35,511 nucleotides of DNA from Saprospiraceae bacterium. GTDB lineage: Bacteria > Bacteroidota > Bacteroidia > Chitinophagales > Saprospiraceae. Position numbers and translations under genes: made by a program. The stretch's first letter is position 1; each line of letters begins with the position of its first letter. The notes beneath the pieces were generated by a model. The model was not told the origin of the DNA, made no database searches, and worked only from the letters and a program-made list of their open reading frames with translations. The stretch is from contig JABSSL010000116.1 of the NCBI GenBank assembly GCA_013214355.1, positions 1-35,511 of the forward strand, in the 5' to 3' direction. This document shows positions 23,405 through 32,280 of the stretch, piece after piece.

Positions 23405-24727
23405 TTATCTACGGTTAAATTGAGGAAAAATAGGTAAGAAGACCAAAATCCAAATCAAGTATTCGTAAATATTGGTCAAGTAACTTCCAGTGAATTGGTA
23501 GAGGAAGATAAAGGCAAATAATATCATCCGGTAGTAATTGCTATACACCTTCGTATAAAAGAAAAGGCCGATTTCTGCCAATAGTCGCCCAGCCAGGCCC
23601 AGCAAACCCAAGCTAGCCAAGGTCTCTGCACTGGCATTGGGAATTCGCACCAAATCTCGCCATTCTCCCTCATAGTTGTAATACTCCACAATAATGGGCT
23701 GCCCAACAATCTTAATCTGCCCCCAGCCAGCGCCCCAGTAGATATCCGTATGCTCCAGGATTTTCCAGGCTAGCATAAAGGCTTCCCAGGTCCTACCATT
23801 GGCCGAACTATCATGCCCCGCAAAGATCTTTCCTACTCGATCCACTACAGGATTAAAGGGAAAGAAATTCCATAGCAGGAACCCAACGATCACTACTAGT
23901 CCAAATAAATAGATACTAGCGTAAAAGATTCTTTTACGACGCAAAAGACTACCGGCATTCAAAACGAAGACCGCCAAAATAGCAATCACCATTCCTCCCA
24001 ATACACCAAAAGAGAGGGACAAGAGAAGCGCAAAACACAGCAAGACTAATGCGAACAAATGCTGGTTATCGGAGCTAAAGACGAATGCTGTAAAATAGTA
24101 TAGTACGATGGGAGCTAACAGCAAACTATAGAAAGAAGGTTCATAAACCAGCAATCGCAGGCGTGGAAAGGCAGGAATGGCTGCATGAATCGGAACATCA
24201 TACCAAAGTACCTCACGAGCTACCGGCAGTAGTAATCCTACAATGGCTAATACGACAAAAAAGGTATTATACAGCGTAATCTGTTGAAAGTATTGCTGCA
24301 GTTTTTCGTGCCTCTGACGAAGGAAGTGAAATACCCAAAGACTGAAGACGAAAGCACTACTAAATAAGATGTAGGACTTCATATAAGCCCCAGTATCCAC
24401 CCCTGTTCGAAAGTGCTGATAGGCAAAAACAAGACTCAAGCCCAAGTAAATTAGGAACGGCCGCCATACTTTTTCCTTCAATAGCAGCAAGACAAATAAA
24501 GGACTTAGCAGGGTGGTGTAGAGTAAGCCCGCCGGCAATAGAAAGATGTTAAAGAAAAATAGCCCAACGACCAGTAATATCTCCGGAGATAAGGGAGAGC
24601 TTGATCTTGGCAAGGATGAAGGAGATGATGAATCGATCGGGTTTTCCAAAGAAATCGCTTGGTGATTAAGAGTATGTCTAAGATAAAAGAATTGGACATC
24701 CGCTAGACACGAAGTTAACAAGTGCAT
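23405..24727 (-). CDS. O-antigen polymerase/ligase-type membrane protein 2
   Basis: A 440-residue protein with about 10-11 membrane segments. A Ser/Pro-rich cytoplasmic lead (about 25-47) precedes the first helix EILLVVGLFFFNIFLL. A large loop (about 290-370) carries SSANGRTWEAFMLAWKILEH and GAGWGQIK followed by PNASAETLASLGLLGL, a layout seen in Wzy/O-antigen ligase-like proteins. The assignment is weaker than for 18629-19915. The ATG at 24727 overlaps the frame of the divergent Wzz-like gene by 6 bases if that gene began at 24722; I place that gene's start at 24785. The true start of this gene may also lie downstream, but no other Met precedes the first helix. Confidence 0.65.
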   Translation of the reverse strand: MHLLTSCLADVQFFYLRHTLNHQAISLENPIDSSSPSSLPRSSSPLSPEILLVVGLFFFNIFLLPAGLLYTTLLSPLFVLLLLKEKVWRPFLIYLGLSLVFAYQHFRTGVDTGAYMKSYILFSSAFVFSLWVFHFLRQRHEKLQQYFQQITLYNTFFVVLAIVGLLLPVAREVLWYDVPIHAAIPAFPRLRLLVYEPSFYSLLLAPIVLYYFTAFVFSSDNQHLFALVLLCFALLLSLSFGVLGGMVIAILAVFVLNAGSLLRRKRIFYASIYLFGLVVIVGFLLWNFFPFNPVVDRVGKIFAGHDSSANGRTWEAFMLAWKILEHTDIYWGAGWGQIKIVGQPIIVEYYNYEGEWRDLVRIPNASAETLASLGLLGLAGRLLAEIGLFFYTKVYSNYYRMILFAFIFLYQFTGSYLTNIYEYLIWILVFLPIFPQFNRR

Positions 24728-24784
24728 CCGTTTACCCGCAACTATTATGAAATATATTTATGTTTACAGCTTGATTTAAGCCTT

Positions 24785-25705
24785 ATGACAACTCCCAATT
24801 CTGCAAATGATCAATTAAGCTGGCAAGATTTACAGCAGCATGCGCTCTGGTGGGTCAAGCTAGCCGCCAATACCGTTTCGTTTTTCTGGAGGGTACTTTG
24901 GAAACACTGGCTATTGAGTTTTAGCTTAATCGCCATCTTCACGGCTCTGCAAGTCTTTAGCTTGTATCAAGCGTCCAAAAGTTATGAAATGACCTCCACT
25001 TTTGTTTATGGTGATTTACATCCAAAGATCTTTGGAGACATGGTTGCCAAAGTCAATATCTTGATCAACAATCAGGAGAACGAGCAAGTAGCTAGTCTGC
25101 TCAATTTAAAACCTTCCCAAGTACAAAGTATCAATTCCATTAAGGTATCTGATAGTCGAGGTAAATCCTTAGAAAGTAATTTCACCATGCATAAGGAGCC
25201 GATGATTATCACCGTAAAGATGCAAAAGCCTATTCCAGGTGATAGCCTACAACTGGCCATCAATCACTACCTCAACAGCAATCCCTTTTCTGCTAGACGG
25301 CTAGAAATGAAAAAGAGGCTTTTGCAAGAAGAGCTTGATTTCATTAATACCAAACAAATAACCATTGATTCCGTCCTCAAGCGACTGTACGAAGCACCAG
25401 CTAGCACCACTAGGGAATCAGGTGCCGTTACCATAGAAAATAGTGAAGGTAAGAATGCCTATGAGTTGCTCCGTTTCTCCCGGGAACTCGTGCAACGAAA
25501 AGCTGATATCGAGAATAGCTTAGTGCAAGTGGAAAATGTTTTTGCCATTGATAATTTCATTGTCTTGCCCAGCGCGCGATTTGGCCTTGGGGGCTTGGTG
25601 AAAAGCTTAGTAATAGGAGGCATTCTTGGATTGTTTTTATCTGCTGCGATCGTCTTTTGGCGGGAATACCTAAGTCGCTGGATCAAGCCGTTGGAGGAGG
25701 AGTAG
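24785..25705 (+). CDS. Wzz-like chain-length/tether protein
   Basis: A 306-residue protein with one membrane helix near residues 35-58 (LLSFSLIAIFTALQVF) and a second near the C-terminus (about 272-298, VKSLVIGGILGLFLSAAIVFW). The long periplasmic region between them has mainly alpha-helical, charged sequence. This two-helix layout is that of polysaccharide copolymerases (Wzz), which set chain length. No Walker motifs or Tyr-rich tail are present, so no kinase is fused. The ATG at 24785 is chosen because the earlier one at 24722 lies within the divergent gene's start and adds 21 residues without family features. It is separated by one base from the flippase gene. Confidence 0.65.
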   Translation: MTTPNSANDQLSWQDLQQHALWWVKLAANTVSFFWRVLWKHWLLSFSLIAIFTALQVFSLYQASKSYEMTSTFVYGDLHPKIFGDMVAKVNILINNQENEQVASLLNLKPSQVQSINSIKVSDSRGKSLESNFTMHKEPMIITVKMQKPIPGDSLQLAINHYLNSNPFSARRLEMKKRLLQEELDFINTKQITIDSVLKRLYEAPASTTRESGAVTIENSEGKNAYELLRFSRELVQRKADIENSLVQVENVFAIDNFIVLPSARFGLGGLVKSLVIGGILGLFLSAAIVFWREYLSRWIKPLEEE

Positions 25706-25706
25706 C

Positions 25707-27005
25707 ATGAAGGAACTTCCCGGCTCTCCACCCGAACAATCATGGTTCGACCGGCTTTGGTCTGCCAGACTCACCTTTTTCAACTTCTTCTCGCTAGGGT
25801 TGCTTAAGGCAACAGATGCGCTGATTCTTCTTTTTCTAATCCCGATTATCATCGCTCGAGTAGGCATAGCCAATTTCGGGATAATTGCCTTCGTTGGAGT
25901 TTGGCTAAACTATGGCCGGACCATTGTCGACTACGGGTTCAATATCTCTGGCGTACGGCAAATTGCCTTGATCGGTGAGGACAGGCAAGCCCTTTCTCAA
26001 TTGTTTTTTCAAGTGTTGTATAGCAAGGCTGTAATCGCTACGCTTTTTACGGTAGGCTTATTGGTATTGGTACAAGTAATTCCCTTTCTAGAAGAAAAAA
26101 GGGCCGTATTTCAATGGGGGCTTTGGATGATTGCGGGGCAAGTATTCTTCACGGATTGGTTCTTTATTGGACTACAAAAATCCTATCTGCTGGCCTTGGC
26201 TAACTTACTGATTAAAAGTCTCTACGCAATCCTCATTTTTTGGGGTATTAGCGGAGAAGCTGATTATATCTATGTACTTGCTTACCAAGGATTAGCTGCT
26301 ACGCTCATCGGCATCTTTGTGATGGCTTACATTGTTTTTCAGTTTAGGCTTAAGCTACAAGCCCCAAATTGGCAAGCCATTTTAGATCACCTCCAAACTG
26401 ATTTCAAGTTATTAGGTAGCAATCTAGCTACTGAATTCAATTCTTCCTATAGCTTATTGATACTCAATATCATTTGGGGTGATGTCTTGACCGGCTATTT
26501 CAATGTGATGTATCGGCTCCTACAACCCATCCGCTTTTTGTTGATCATCTTTTCACAAACGATCTTTCCCATTGTATGTGAAAAGACCAAGGAGGGCTGG
26601 TTAGCCTTACGAAAATATTTGCGCAATGCGTTTTTGCTGTTTTTGGGAGCCCCGATTCTAGCAGTCATACTATTGGCCCTTTGTGCAGAACCGATTTTCT
26701 TGTATTTCGCTGGGGATGTTAATGATGGCCTCTTGTATAGTTTACGGCTTTACTTGATCGTTCCATTGGTGACCATGCTCAATATTCCAGCCTATCAGAT
26801 TTTATTAGCCTTTGATTTGAAAACGGCGTATGTTACGGTGCTCTTGTCCGGCCTGGCCGTCAATTTGGTCCTGGCCTACTTTCTAACGAAAGCATTCCAA
26901 CTCAATGGCTTGATCTGTGCTTTATTGGTCGTAGAATCGTGGGTAACAATCGGTCTATACCTAATGCTGAACAAACATCGAAACCTTATCACAAAGCATG
27001 GCTAA
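25707..27005 (+). CDS. Wzx-type polysaccharide flippase
   Basis: A 432-residue membrane protein with about 12 hydrophobic segments, of the MATE/MOP (Polysacc_synt) type. LLKATDALILLFLIPIIIARVGIANFGIIAF is the characteristic first helix pair with the R-x-G-xxxFG turn, and YGFNISGVRQIALIG the next cytosolic loop. FKLLGSNLATEFNSSYSLLILNIIWGD resembles the middle part of Wzx proteins. It probably flips lipid-linked repeat units across the inner membrane. It is coupled to the Wzz-like gene (one base apart) and the following GT2 (8-base overlap), so the three form an operon. This is the second flippase in the window, besides 9243-10409. Confidence 0.85.
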   Translation: MKELPGSPPEQSWFDRLWSARLTFFNFFSLGLLKATDALILLFLIPIIIARVGIANFGIIAFVGVWLNYGRTIVDYGFNISGVRQIALIGEDRQALSQLFFQVLYSKAVIATLFTVGLLVLVQVIPFLEEKRAVFQWGLWMIAGQVFFTDWFFIGLQKSYLLALANLLIKSLYAILIFWGISGEADYIYVLAYQGLAATLIGIFVMAYIVFQFRLKLQAPNWQAILDHLQTDFKLLGSNLATEFNSSYSLLILNIIWGDVLTGYFNVMYRLLQPIRFLLIIFSQTIFPIVCEKTKEGWLALRKYLRNAFLLFLGAPILAVILLALCAEPIFLYFAGDVNDGLLYSLRLYLIVPLVTMLNIPAYQILLAFDLKTAYVTVLLSGLAVNLVLAYFLTKAFQLNGLICALLVVESWVTIGLYLMLNKHRNLITKHG

Positions 27006-27909
27006 TCCATTGCCAAAAATCTACGTCCAAATCCTGAATTATCAGGGCTGGAAAGACACGATTCAGTGCGTTCGACACTTCCTGGCGCAACGGCAAGTGG
27101 ATATGCAAATCCTAGTGATTGATAATGCCTCTCCCGATGGTTCTTTCGAAAAACTAGCTGCTGAATTTAAGGTGCACCCCCAAATAGAGGTACTGCAAAG
27201 TGGTGAAAACGGCGGCTATGCCAAAGGGAACAACGTGGGTTTAGCTTTCTTACAAGATAAGATATTTGACTATCTACTGATCTCTAATAATGATGTTCGC
27301 ATAGATGATCCAGACTTACTGAGCACACTGATTAATCAATACAAACAACTTCCTCATGTTGCCTTTATCGCTCCAGCCATGTTTGTGAACGGCCAGGAGG
27401 ATCAAAAGCATCAGGCTTGGCGGCTTCCTAGGTTTCGCGACGAGGTCATGGCATCCCTACGAATCCTTTATTTCATCGGGAAACATACCATACAAACCAG
27501 CCGCTATCATTTCTCGGCAAACGCCCTGACTCCCCAAAAAGTGGATTGCCTGAGTGGTTCTTTTTTTCTGGGTAGTAAAGCCGTTTTTGATGAAATTGGC
27601 GGCTTTGACGAGCAGACTTTCTTGTATGGGGAAGAGACTATCCTTGGGCACAAGGTCAACGCCTTGGGCCTACAAAATTACTTATGGCGAGCCAAACACT
27701 ATCATCATGATCAAGGCAGTACCACTACCCGACTTCATTCTTTACTGCAGCTACAACAATATTGGCTAAACAGCACACTTTATTATCAAGCTCACTATCG
27801 TAAATTGGCCGGTTGGAAATTGCTAATCTTAAAAATTTTGTACTTTTGCTGGGTACTGGAAACCCTTCTGATTCAAATTTTCCCCAAAAGAACGATACGT
27901 AACGATTAG
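26998..27909 (+). CDS. Rhamnosyltransferase-like family 2 glycosyltransferase
   Basis: A 303-residue GT-A protein. It opens IYVQILNYQGWKDTIQCV, a variant of the GT2 YNG opening, and has LVIDNASPDGSFEKL, GGYAKGNNVGL and ISNNDVRID (metal-binding). These are typical of the WbbL/rhamnosyltransferase-type subgroup. CLSGSFFLGSKAVFDEIGGFDEQTFLYGEE gives the catalytic GEE region. It likely transfers rhamnose or a similar sugar from an NDP donor to a lipid-linked acceptor. The start overlaps the flippase stop by 8 bases, and the gene ends the plus-strand polysaccharide run. Confidence 0.85.
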   Translation: MANPLPKIYVQILNYQGWKDTIQCVRHFLAQRQVDMQILVIDNASPDGSFEKLAAEFKVHPQIEVLQSGENGGYAKGNNVGLAFLQDKIFDYLLISNNDVRIDDPDLLSTLINQYKQLPHVAFIAPAMFVNGQEDQKHQAWRLPRFRDEVMASLRILYFIGKHTIQTSRYHFSANALTPQKVDCLSGSFFLGSKAVFDEIGGFDEQTFLYGEETILGHKVNALGLQNYLWRAKHYHHDQGSTTTRLHSLLQLQQYWLNSTLYYQAHYRKLAGWKLLILKILYFCWVLETLLIQIFPKRTIRND

Positions 27910-27977
27910 TCTAAGAAATCCCAAAATCGGTCGAGGGTATCCTTTACGATCTATGAGAAATAATACCTTAGCGTTTG

Positions 27978-28598
27978 ATGGAATACCTAAATCATTTTGC
28001 GTTGGGTTTCATGATCACAGTCCTCTCTATACTACTGCCCGGAATTGTGAACATGACCGCCGTAACCATAAGCATGAAAAGAGGTTTGTACACCTCTTAC
28101 AGGTTCTCCTTTGGCGCTACCCTCACGATTACCGTTCAAGCTTTTATCGCCATTACCTTTGCCGGTTTTTTAAGCAAAAATCCAGCTATCCTTACCTTCT
28201 TGAAGCAGACTGCCGTAGCAATATTTGTCATCCTCGGGATCATTTTTCTCTTGTTGGCTAGGCATCCAAAAGTTACGAAGACGACCTCTAGCAAGGGCAA
28301 ACCCATCCTCTTAGGGATCGTAGTGGCCTGGATGAATCTGCTGAATATTCCCTATTACTTCACTTTCAGTACTTTCTTTGAAGCGAAGGGATGGATTATC
28401 TTGGACGACCCCATTAAGTATACCTACCTGTCAGGAATTGCGGTTGGTGCGATATTGTTGCTTATGCTTTACGGTCGCTTTGCCCAATTCATCACCGTCA
28501 GCGGTCCACATCTCGCACGCAACCTCAATTACTTCCTTAGCGGGCTTTTCTTTGTCATGGCGATCGTCCAGGCTGTTCAATTATATGGCCAAACCTAG
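27978..28598 (+). CDS. LysE-family amino-acid/small-molecule exporter
   Basis: A 206-residue protein with about six hydrophobic segments. NHFALGFMITVLSILLPGIVNM (about 5-27) includes the Pro-Gly in the first helix region that marks LysE/RhtB-type exporters, followed by a KRGLYTSYRFSFGAT loop. The second half (VVAWMNLLNIPYY) carries the N-x-x-N/P pattern of the repeat. These proteins export amino acids or other small metabolites. The ATG at 27978 is preferred over a TTG three bases earlier. It lies between the glycan run and the BNR gene and shows no evident functional link to either. It ends 5 bases before the convergent BNR gene. Confidence 0.65.
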   Translation: MEYLNHFALGFMITVLSILLPGIVNMTAVTISMKRGLYTSYRFSFGATLTITVQAFIAITFAGFLSKNPAILTFLKQTAVAIFVILGIIFLLLARHPKVTKTTSSKGKPILLGIVVAWMNLLNIPYYFTFSTFFEAKGWIILDDPIKYTYLSGIAVGAILLLMLYGRFAQFITVSGPHLARNLNYFLSGLFFVMAIVQAVQLYGQT

Positions 28599-28603
28599 CC
28601 CAT

Positions 28604-29938
28604 TTATTTATCCAAATCCATCTTGATTTGAGTCTTGTATATCTTGTAAGTAGAGTAGCGCTTATTTAACATCCACATGACCTGGCTGGCGCTTTCCTCT
28701 CCTCCCCCTCGGATAGCAAACGGGCGGACATTATCCTTTTTGGACTTGGTGGTAATCGCTGTTTCTATCCAGGTTTTCCCACCATCCTTCGTTTCCCCTC
28801 GGAATATTTCAAAAATATCCCCAACTGGCTTAGAATAATACACGACCTGCGTCTGTTCGTGGTCCAAATAAACGCCGCCTGAGTAATGCGGCTCCGGCTC
28901 TCTCATACTTTTATCCTTCTTGTATCTGGGAAACCATGAACCCGCATCTGATATCTTGTGATTTTGCCATTTTTGCCCATCCCAGCTGGCATACCAATAC
29001 TCGTGTTCCGACTCCGCAGGCAAGCGCGCGTACACAATCGTTGGCGTCCCTTTGTCGGAAACCGCTACATCCCAAATCCAGGCCCGAACGCCATTGGCAT
29101 TTTCTTTAAAGAAGGTAGGTGCATCATACACCAAATCACAATCTTCATGCTCCAAAGGTAAGTTGTCCATAGCCCCTAACTGGCGCCCATCTGCGCTGTA
29201 AAACTTCCCCGCCCGATACTTTACGTAGTAGATGCTATTTAGGGGTTCATTTCTCGGATGGCCATCCGTAAAGGCAAAATGGATCTCATCTTTGCCGTTG
29301 CTTGCGATCTTCATGTAGGGTCTCTTGTGGGTAAACTGAGAGGATTTGATCAAAGTGAAAACTTTGGACCAGGTCTTACCACGATCATCGGTATAGCAAA
29401 AGGTTGGTTTCCAATCTCCCCCTCTCCAAAAAATGTAGATTCGGTTATTTTCCTCCGAAAGTAGTATGGGATTATTGTAGCAAAATGCTCGGGGTCCTTC
29501 GGCATTTTGCGTAATCCGCTGTAAGTCTTCCCAGGCCGTGATGTCCTCTGGATTTTTCGTAATGGCATAGGAAATGGCAGCTTCCTTTTCCCCTCGTCCG
29601 CGAGTGGAATGGGCGGAGAAGAAGACCATTAGCCGGCGATCCGGCAAGACAATGAGGGCGGGATTAGCATGATCGTCTTGATTGAATTGTGGATATAAAT
29701 TGACCTCCGCTGAAGCACCAGTTTTTTCGTCGTAACTGCCTACCATGATGCTTCCATCTGCGGTGACCCAGCCCGCATAGACCTTTTGATTCAGGGAAAC
29801 GGCTCTCGGATCTGAGAACCAGCACCAGGCACCATCTTTACTGATGCTTCGATAATTCTGGGATGGTTTTGCTCCCTGCGAATGCCCCGCTAGGGAAGTA
29901 GCCAAAATCAGGCTTAGAACTACTCCTAATTTCTTCAT
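28604..29938 (-). CDS. Secreted BNR_4-type beta-propeller protein
   Basis: A 444-residue protein from ATG 29938. An earlier start at 29980 would put 14 charged residues ahead of a good signal peptide (MKKLGVVLSLILATSLAGHSQG), so the later start is preferred. The mature part has repeated blades: GAWCWFSDPRAV, then DGSIMVGSYDEKTGA, NPALIVLPDRRLMVFFSAH, FCYTDDRGKTWSKVF and TKDGGKTWIET, which are BNR/Asp-box-like segments. The family (BNR_4 type) includes polysaccharide lyases and glycosidases such as ulvan-type lyases and rhamnosidases; catalytic residues cannot be placed. A role in breaking down an external polysaccharide is likely. It is divergent from the TIM-barrel gene. Confidence 0.7.
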   Translation of the reverse strand: MKKLGVVLSLILATSLAGHSQGAKPSQNYRSISKDGAWCWFSDPRAVSLNQKVYAGWVTADGSIMVGSYDEKTGASAEVNLYPQFNQDDHANPALIVLPDRRLMVFFSAHSTRGRGEKEAAISYAITKNPEDITAWEDLQRITQNAEGPRAFCYNNPILLSEENNRIYIFWRGGDWKPTFCYTDDRGKTWSKVFTLIKSSQFTHKRPYMKIASNGKDEIHFAFTDGHPRNEPLNSIYYVKYRAGKFYSADGRQLGAMDNLPLEHEDCDLVYDAPTFFKENANGVRAWIWDVAVSDKGTPTIVYARLPAESEHEYWYASWDGQKWQNHKISDAGSWFPRYKKDKSMREPEPHYSGGVYLDHEQTQVVYYSKPVGDIFEIFRGETKDGGKTWIETAITTKSKKDNVRPFAIRGGGEESASQVMWMLNKRYSTYKIYKTQIKMDLDK

Positions 29939-29966
29939 AATAAATAATGCTTGTTTGTGTTGGTTA

Positions 29967-29985
29967 AAGTAGTATCTCACTACTT
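29967..29985. promoter_or_regulatory. Hairpin/possible operator upstream of BNR gene
   Basis: AAGTAGT (29967-29973) and ACTACTT (29979-29985) form a perfect 7-bp stem around a 5-base loop, 29 bases ahead of the BNR start codon at 29938 and in the region shared with the divergent isomerase gene. It could bind a regulator controlling both genes. No direct evidence of use. Confidence 0.3.
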
Positions 29986-30054
29986 ACATCGTTTTTCGTG
30001 ACTAGTCTTGCCTTCCTGCTAAGTTCAATACCGCAGCAAATTTCCTATTTTCAT

Positions 30055-30084
30055 TTTGAAATCCCCGGCACTTCTCTAAATTTG
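30055..30084 (+). promoter_or_regulatory. Promoter for the TIM-barrel gene
   Basis: TTTG at 30055-30058, an 18-base spacer and TAAATTTG at 30077-30084 match both parts of the Bacteroidota promoter (TTG, then TAnnTTTG). The ATG at 30108 is 24 bases further on. The -7 sequence is identical to that in front of the first radical SAM gene (4973-4980). Confidence 0.6.
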
Positions 30085-30107
30085 AATATCAAAACAAATC
30101 GAATACC

Positions 30108-31028
30108 ATGCAATTAGGTTTTGTCTCTGCTATACTACCCGATCTAGGGTTGGAACAAGTATTATCCGAAGCGGCTCAAATTGGCTATGATTGTGTTGAA
30201 GTTATGTGTTGGCCGAAGGGAAAGGCCGAAAGGCGATATGCTGGAGTTACCCATATCGATGTAGTCGATTTCACTGAGGCTGATGCTACTACAGTGCACG
30301 CCCTCACGGAGCAGTACAAGGTGAAAATTAGTGCTCTCGGCTACTATCCCAATCCTCTCGATCCGGATGAGCAAGCCTCCCAAGTTTACATCAACCACAT
30401 CAAGAAAGTCATAGATGCAGCACAAACTCTGGGTTTGAGTACGGTAAATACCTTTGTGGGCCGAGATTTTCGTTTATCAGTTGATGATAACTGGCCTCGG
30501 TTTCTGAAAGTCTGGACTGACATTATTGCCTACGCTGAGTCCAAGGGCATAAGAGTGGGGATCGAAAATTGTCCCATGCTTTTCACTTACGATGAATGGC
30601 CTGGCGGTAAGAACCTGGCCACTACCCCTCAGATCTGGAGACGGATGTTCAACGAAATAGATAGTGATAGCTTTGGCTTGAATTATGACCCTTCGCACAT
30701 GATCTGGCAACATATGGATTACCTAGCCCCGATCCGCGAATTTGCCGATAAATTCTTCCATGTGCACGCCAAAGATGTGAGAGTAGATCGCCATCTTTTA
30801 AATGAAGTGGGTATCATGGCGCCTCCCAATGAGTGGCATTCGCCGAAACTACCGGGGCTGGGAGAGGTTGATTGGGGTAAGTTCTTTTCCACTCTTACCA
30901 GTGCTGGCTATGATGGCCCTGTTTGTGTGGAAGTGGAGGATCGTGCCTACGAAGGGAGTGAAGAAAAAAGAAAGGCTTCGCTGGTGCAAAGCCATTCTTA
31001 TTTGAGGCAATTTGTGCCAAGTCTGTAA
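30108..31028 (+). CDS. Sugar phosphate isomerase/epimerase-type TIM barrel
   Basis: A 306-residue protein of the xylose-isomerase-like TIM-barrel (AP_endonuc_2) family. Residues [21 protein letters not shown] open the barrel and [12 protein letters not shown] forms the next strand. Metal ligands of the usual type are visible: Glu in GIENCPML, Asp-His in NYDPSHMIW, the [10 protein letters not shown] His/Asp, and the final Glu in [13 protein letters not shown]. Such enzymes isomerise or epimerise sugars or related polyols (for example inosose/hydroxypyruvate or ketose types). It is divergent from the secreted BNR protein, which hints at a shared breakdown pathway. The substrate is unknown. Confidence 0.85.
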   Translation: MQLGFVSAILPDLGLEQVLSEAAQIGYDCVEVMCWPKGKAERRYAGVTHIDVVDFTEADATTVHALTEQYKVKISALGYYPNPLDPDEQASQVYINHIKKVIDAAQTLGLSTVNTFVGRDFRLSVDDNWPRFLKVWTDIIAYAESKGIRVGIENCPMLFTYDEWPGGKNLATTPQIWRRMFNEIDSDSFGLNYDPSHMIWQHMDYLAPIREFADKFFHVHAKDVRVDRHLLNEVGIMAPPNEWHSPKLPGLGEVDWGKFFSTLTSAGYDGPVCVEVEDRAYEGSEEKRKASLVQSHSYLRQFVPSL

Positions 31029-31580
31029 GGGGTAAAACTGATTTGCACTTCATCATGTACGTTTTTCAGGGTCTAGTGCTTATTTGAAAGTAGATATTGC
31101 CACTTTTTGGAGCGGGTTGCCGGCAAAAAATTATTTGACAGAGGAGTTTTTTTGCCATCCCGAAAGCTTTCGGAATGCTTCCTTTTTTTCAACTGAAAAA
31201 GGAAGTCGCCGAAGGTAAACACAGCTTCTTCAAACTCATTTTCAATAACTTACAAACCAAATCACGGAACTCTCGACATGGCTTTCGTTCATTTTTGACA
31301 ATCGCCTCAAAAACGAACCAAAAAACGCTTGTCCCGTAAACTCGCTCCGCTCAAACAATACGGGACGGCCACCCGCTCTTTATTTTGGCTACTGCCATTT
31401 TAATATTGAATATCAGGATTTAAATTGTTTCCTCGATACGAAAAATCTATTTCGCTGGCTGGGTTTAAAGCCCTGCTAGATAGCAGAAATGTATTCCTGA
31501 AGGATAAGACAGAAACAGCTATAGAAGGTAGGCTTCTCTATGAATAGGCTTGCAAGTCTCTTGAGAACCTAAGGTGAAAT
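31029..31580. other. Long intergenic region with repeat-like hairpins
   Basis: No open frame with protein-like features. Positions 31160-31173 hold a 14-base palindrome, CCGAAAGCTTTCGG. Positions 31287-31380 hold copy B of the intergenic repeat, including hairpins at 31287-31318 and 31331-31366. Beyond 31380 I see nothing recognisable up to the minus-strand gene ending at 31581. Confidence 0.5.
31287..31380 (+). repeat. Copy B of an intergenic repeat with two hairpins
   Basis: GTTCATTTTTGA (31287-31298) pairs with TCAAAAACGAAC (31307-31318) at 11 of 12 positions. Then GTCCCGTA (31331-31338) pairs exactly with TACGGGAC (31359-31366) over a 20-base loop containing CTCGCTCCGCTC. The order of words matches copy A at 1861-1950. 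It may belong to a repeat family dispersed in this genome. Confidence 0.5.
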
Positions 31581-32258
31581 CTAGAGATAAAGCTCACTAT
31601 ACTCCTCCAATTTCTCTGTCCAGACCCCAGAAAATTGCTCACTCACTTCTTTGCGGTTGAAGCCTTCTTCTAATTGATTCATGCCGAAGGTATCATATAA
31701 AGCCAAACCACCGTTTACCACGTGGTTAAGCATCACTTTGTCCCCTGTTTTCTCGTTGAGCACTCTGGTGATCTCAAAGGCCAAAGTAATATAGTAGTAG
31801 CTGGTCTCAAGGTCTTTTTCAAGCTCCAAATCAATAGCTTGCTTGCCTTGCTGCAGGGCTTGGCTGCCGTGAAAATTGATTCGAGCTAACTTAACCATCG
31901 CAATGGGATTTAAGTAATCATCCGCCGCAACTTTCAGTAGGTCATATCCCTGCTTTATTTTCCCTTCCTGAATGTGCCGCATAGCCCAGAAGTACAAGGC
32001 GAAAGAGATCTCGTGCAGGCTTAAATCGGTGCTGTCCATAGCAGCCTGAATTTGCGGCTTGTCCATTTTGGTGTAGAAATTAAATAAGCTAACAGCTTGG
32101 GAAATACTGCCTTTGTGATAGCCTCTCTTATTGTTGGGATTATCGACATAATCTTCGATAGTACCGGCTTTTTTCGGTTCACCGAATACCAAGCCAATGA
32201 GGACAAAAAAAGTGAAGATACCTAGTAAGGAAAGACCTATAATTTTTAGGGTGGCCAT
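31581..32258 (-). CDS. Membrane-anchored protein with helical, TPR/Sel1-like region
   Basis: A 225-residue protein from ATG 32258. The frame is open to 32309, but that upstream start lies within the strong terminator at 32281-32320, so the later start is preferred. One N-terminal membrane helix (about 5-25, IIGLSLLGIFTFFVLIGLVFG) is followed by a soluble part. ISFALYFWAMRHIQEGKIKQGYDLLKVAADDYLNPIAMVKLARI suggests helix-turn-helix repeats of the TPR or Sel1 kind, but the match is not strong enough to name a family. It is probably a periplasmic scaffold of unknown role. It lies downstream of the beta-helix gene, apparently in a separate transcript. Confidence 0.55.
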   Translation of the reverse strand: MATLKIIGLSLLGIFTFFVLIGLVFGEPKKAGTIEDYVDNPNNKRGYHKGSISQAVSLFNFYTKMDKPQIQAAMDSTDLSLHEISFALYFWAMRHIQEGKIKQGYDLLKVAADDYLNPIAMVKLARINFHGSQALQQGKQAIDLELEKDLETSYYYITLAFEITRVLNEKTGDKVMLNHVVNGGLALYDTFGMNQLEEGFNRKEVSEQFSGVWTEKLEEYSELYL

Positions 32259-32280
32259 GATATTTTGTTTTTTGGGGTAT

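Noticed and set aside
24722-24784. A longer start for the Wzz-like gene
   Set aside because: The extra 21 residues overlap the divergent gene's start and add no domain feature; the ATG at 24785 is better placed.
27953-28261. A 102-residue frame ahead of the LysE-type gene
   Set aside because: It is the wrong frame of the exporter gene; the membrane pattern and length fit the frame starting at 27978.
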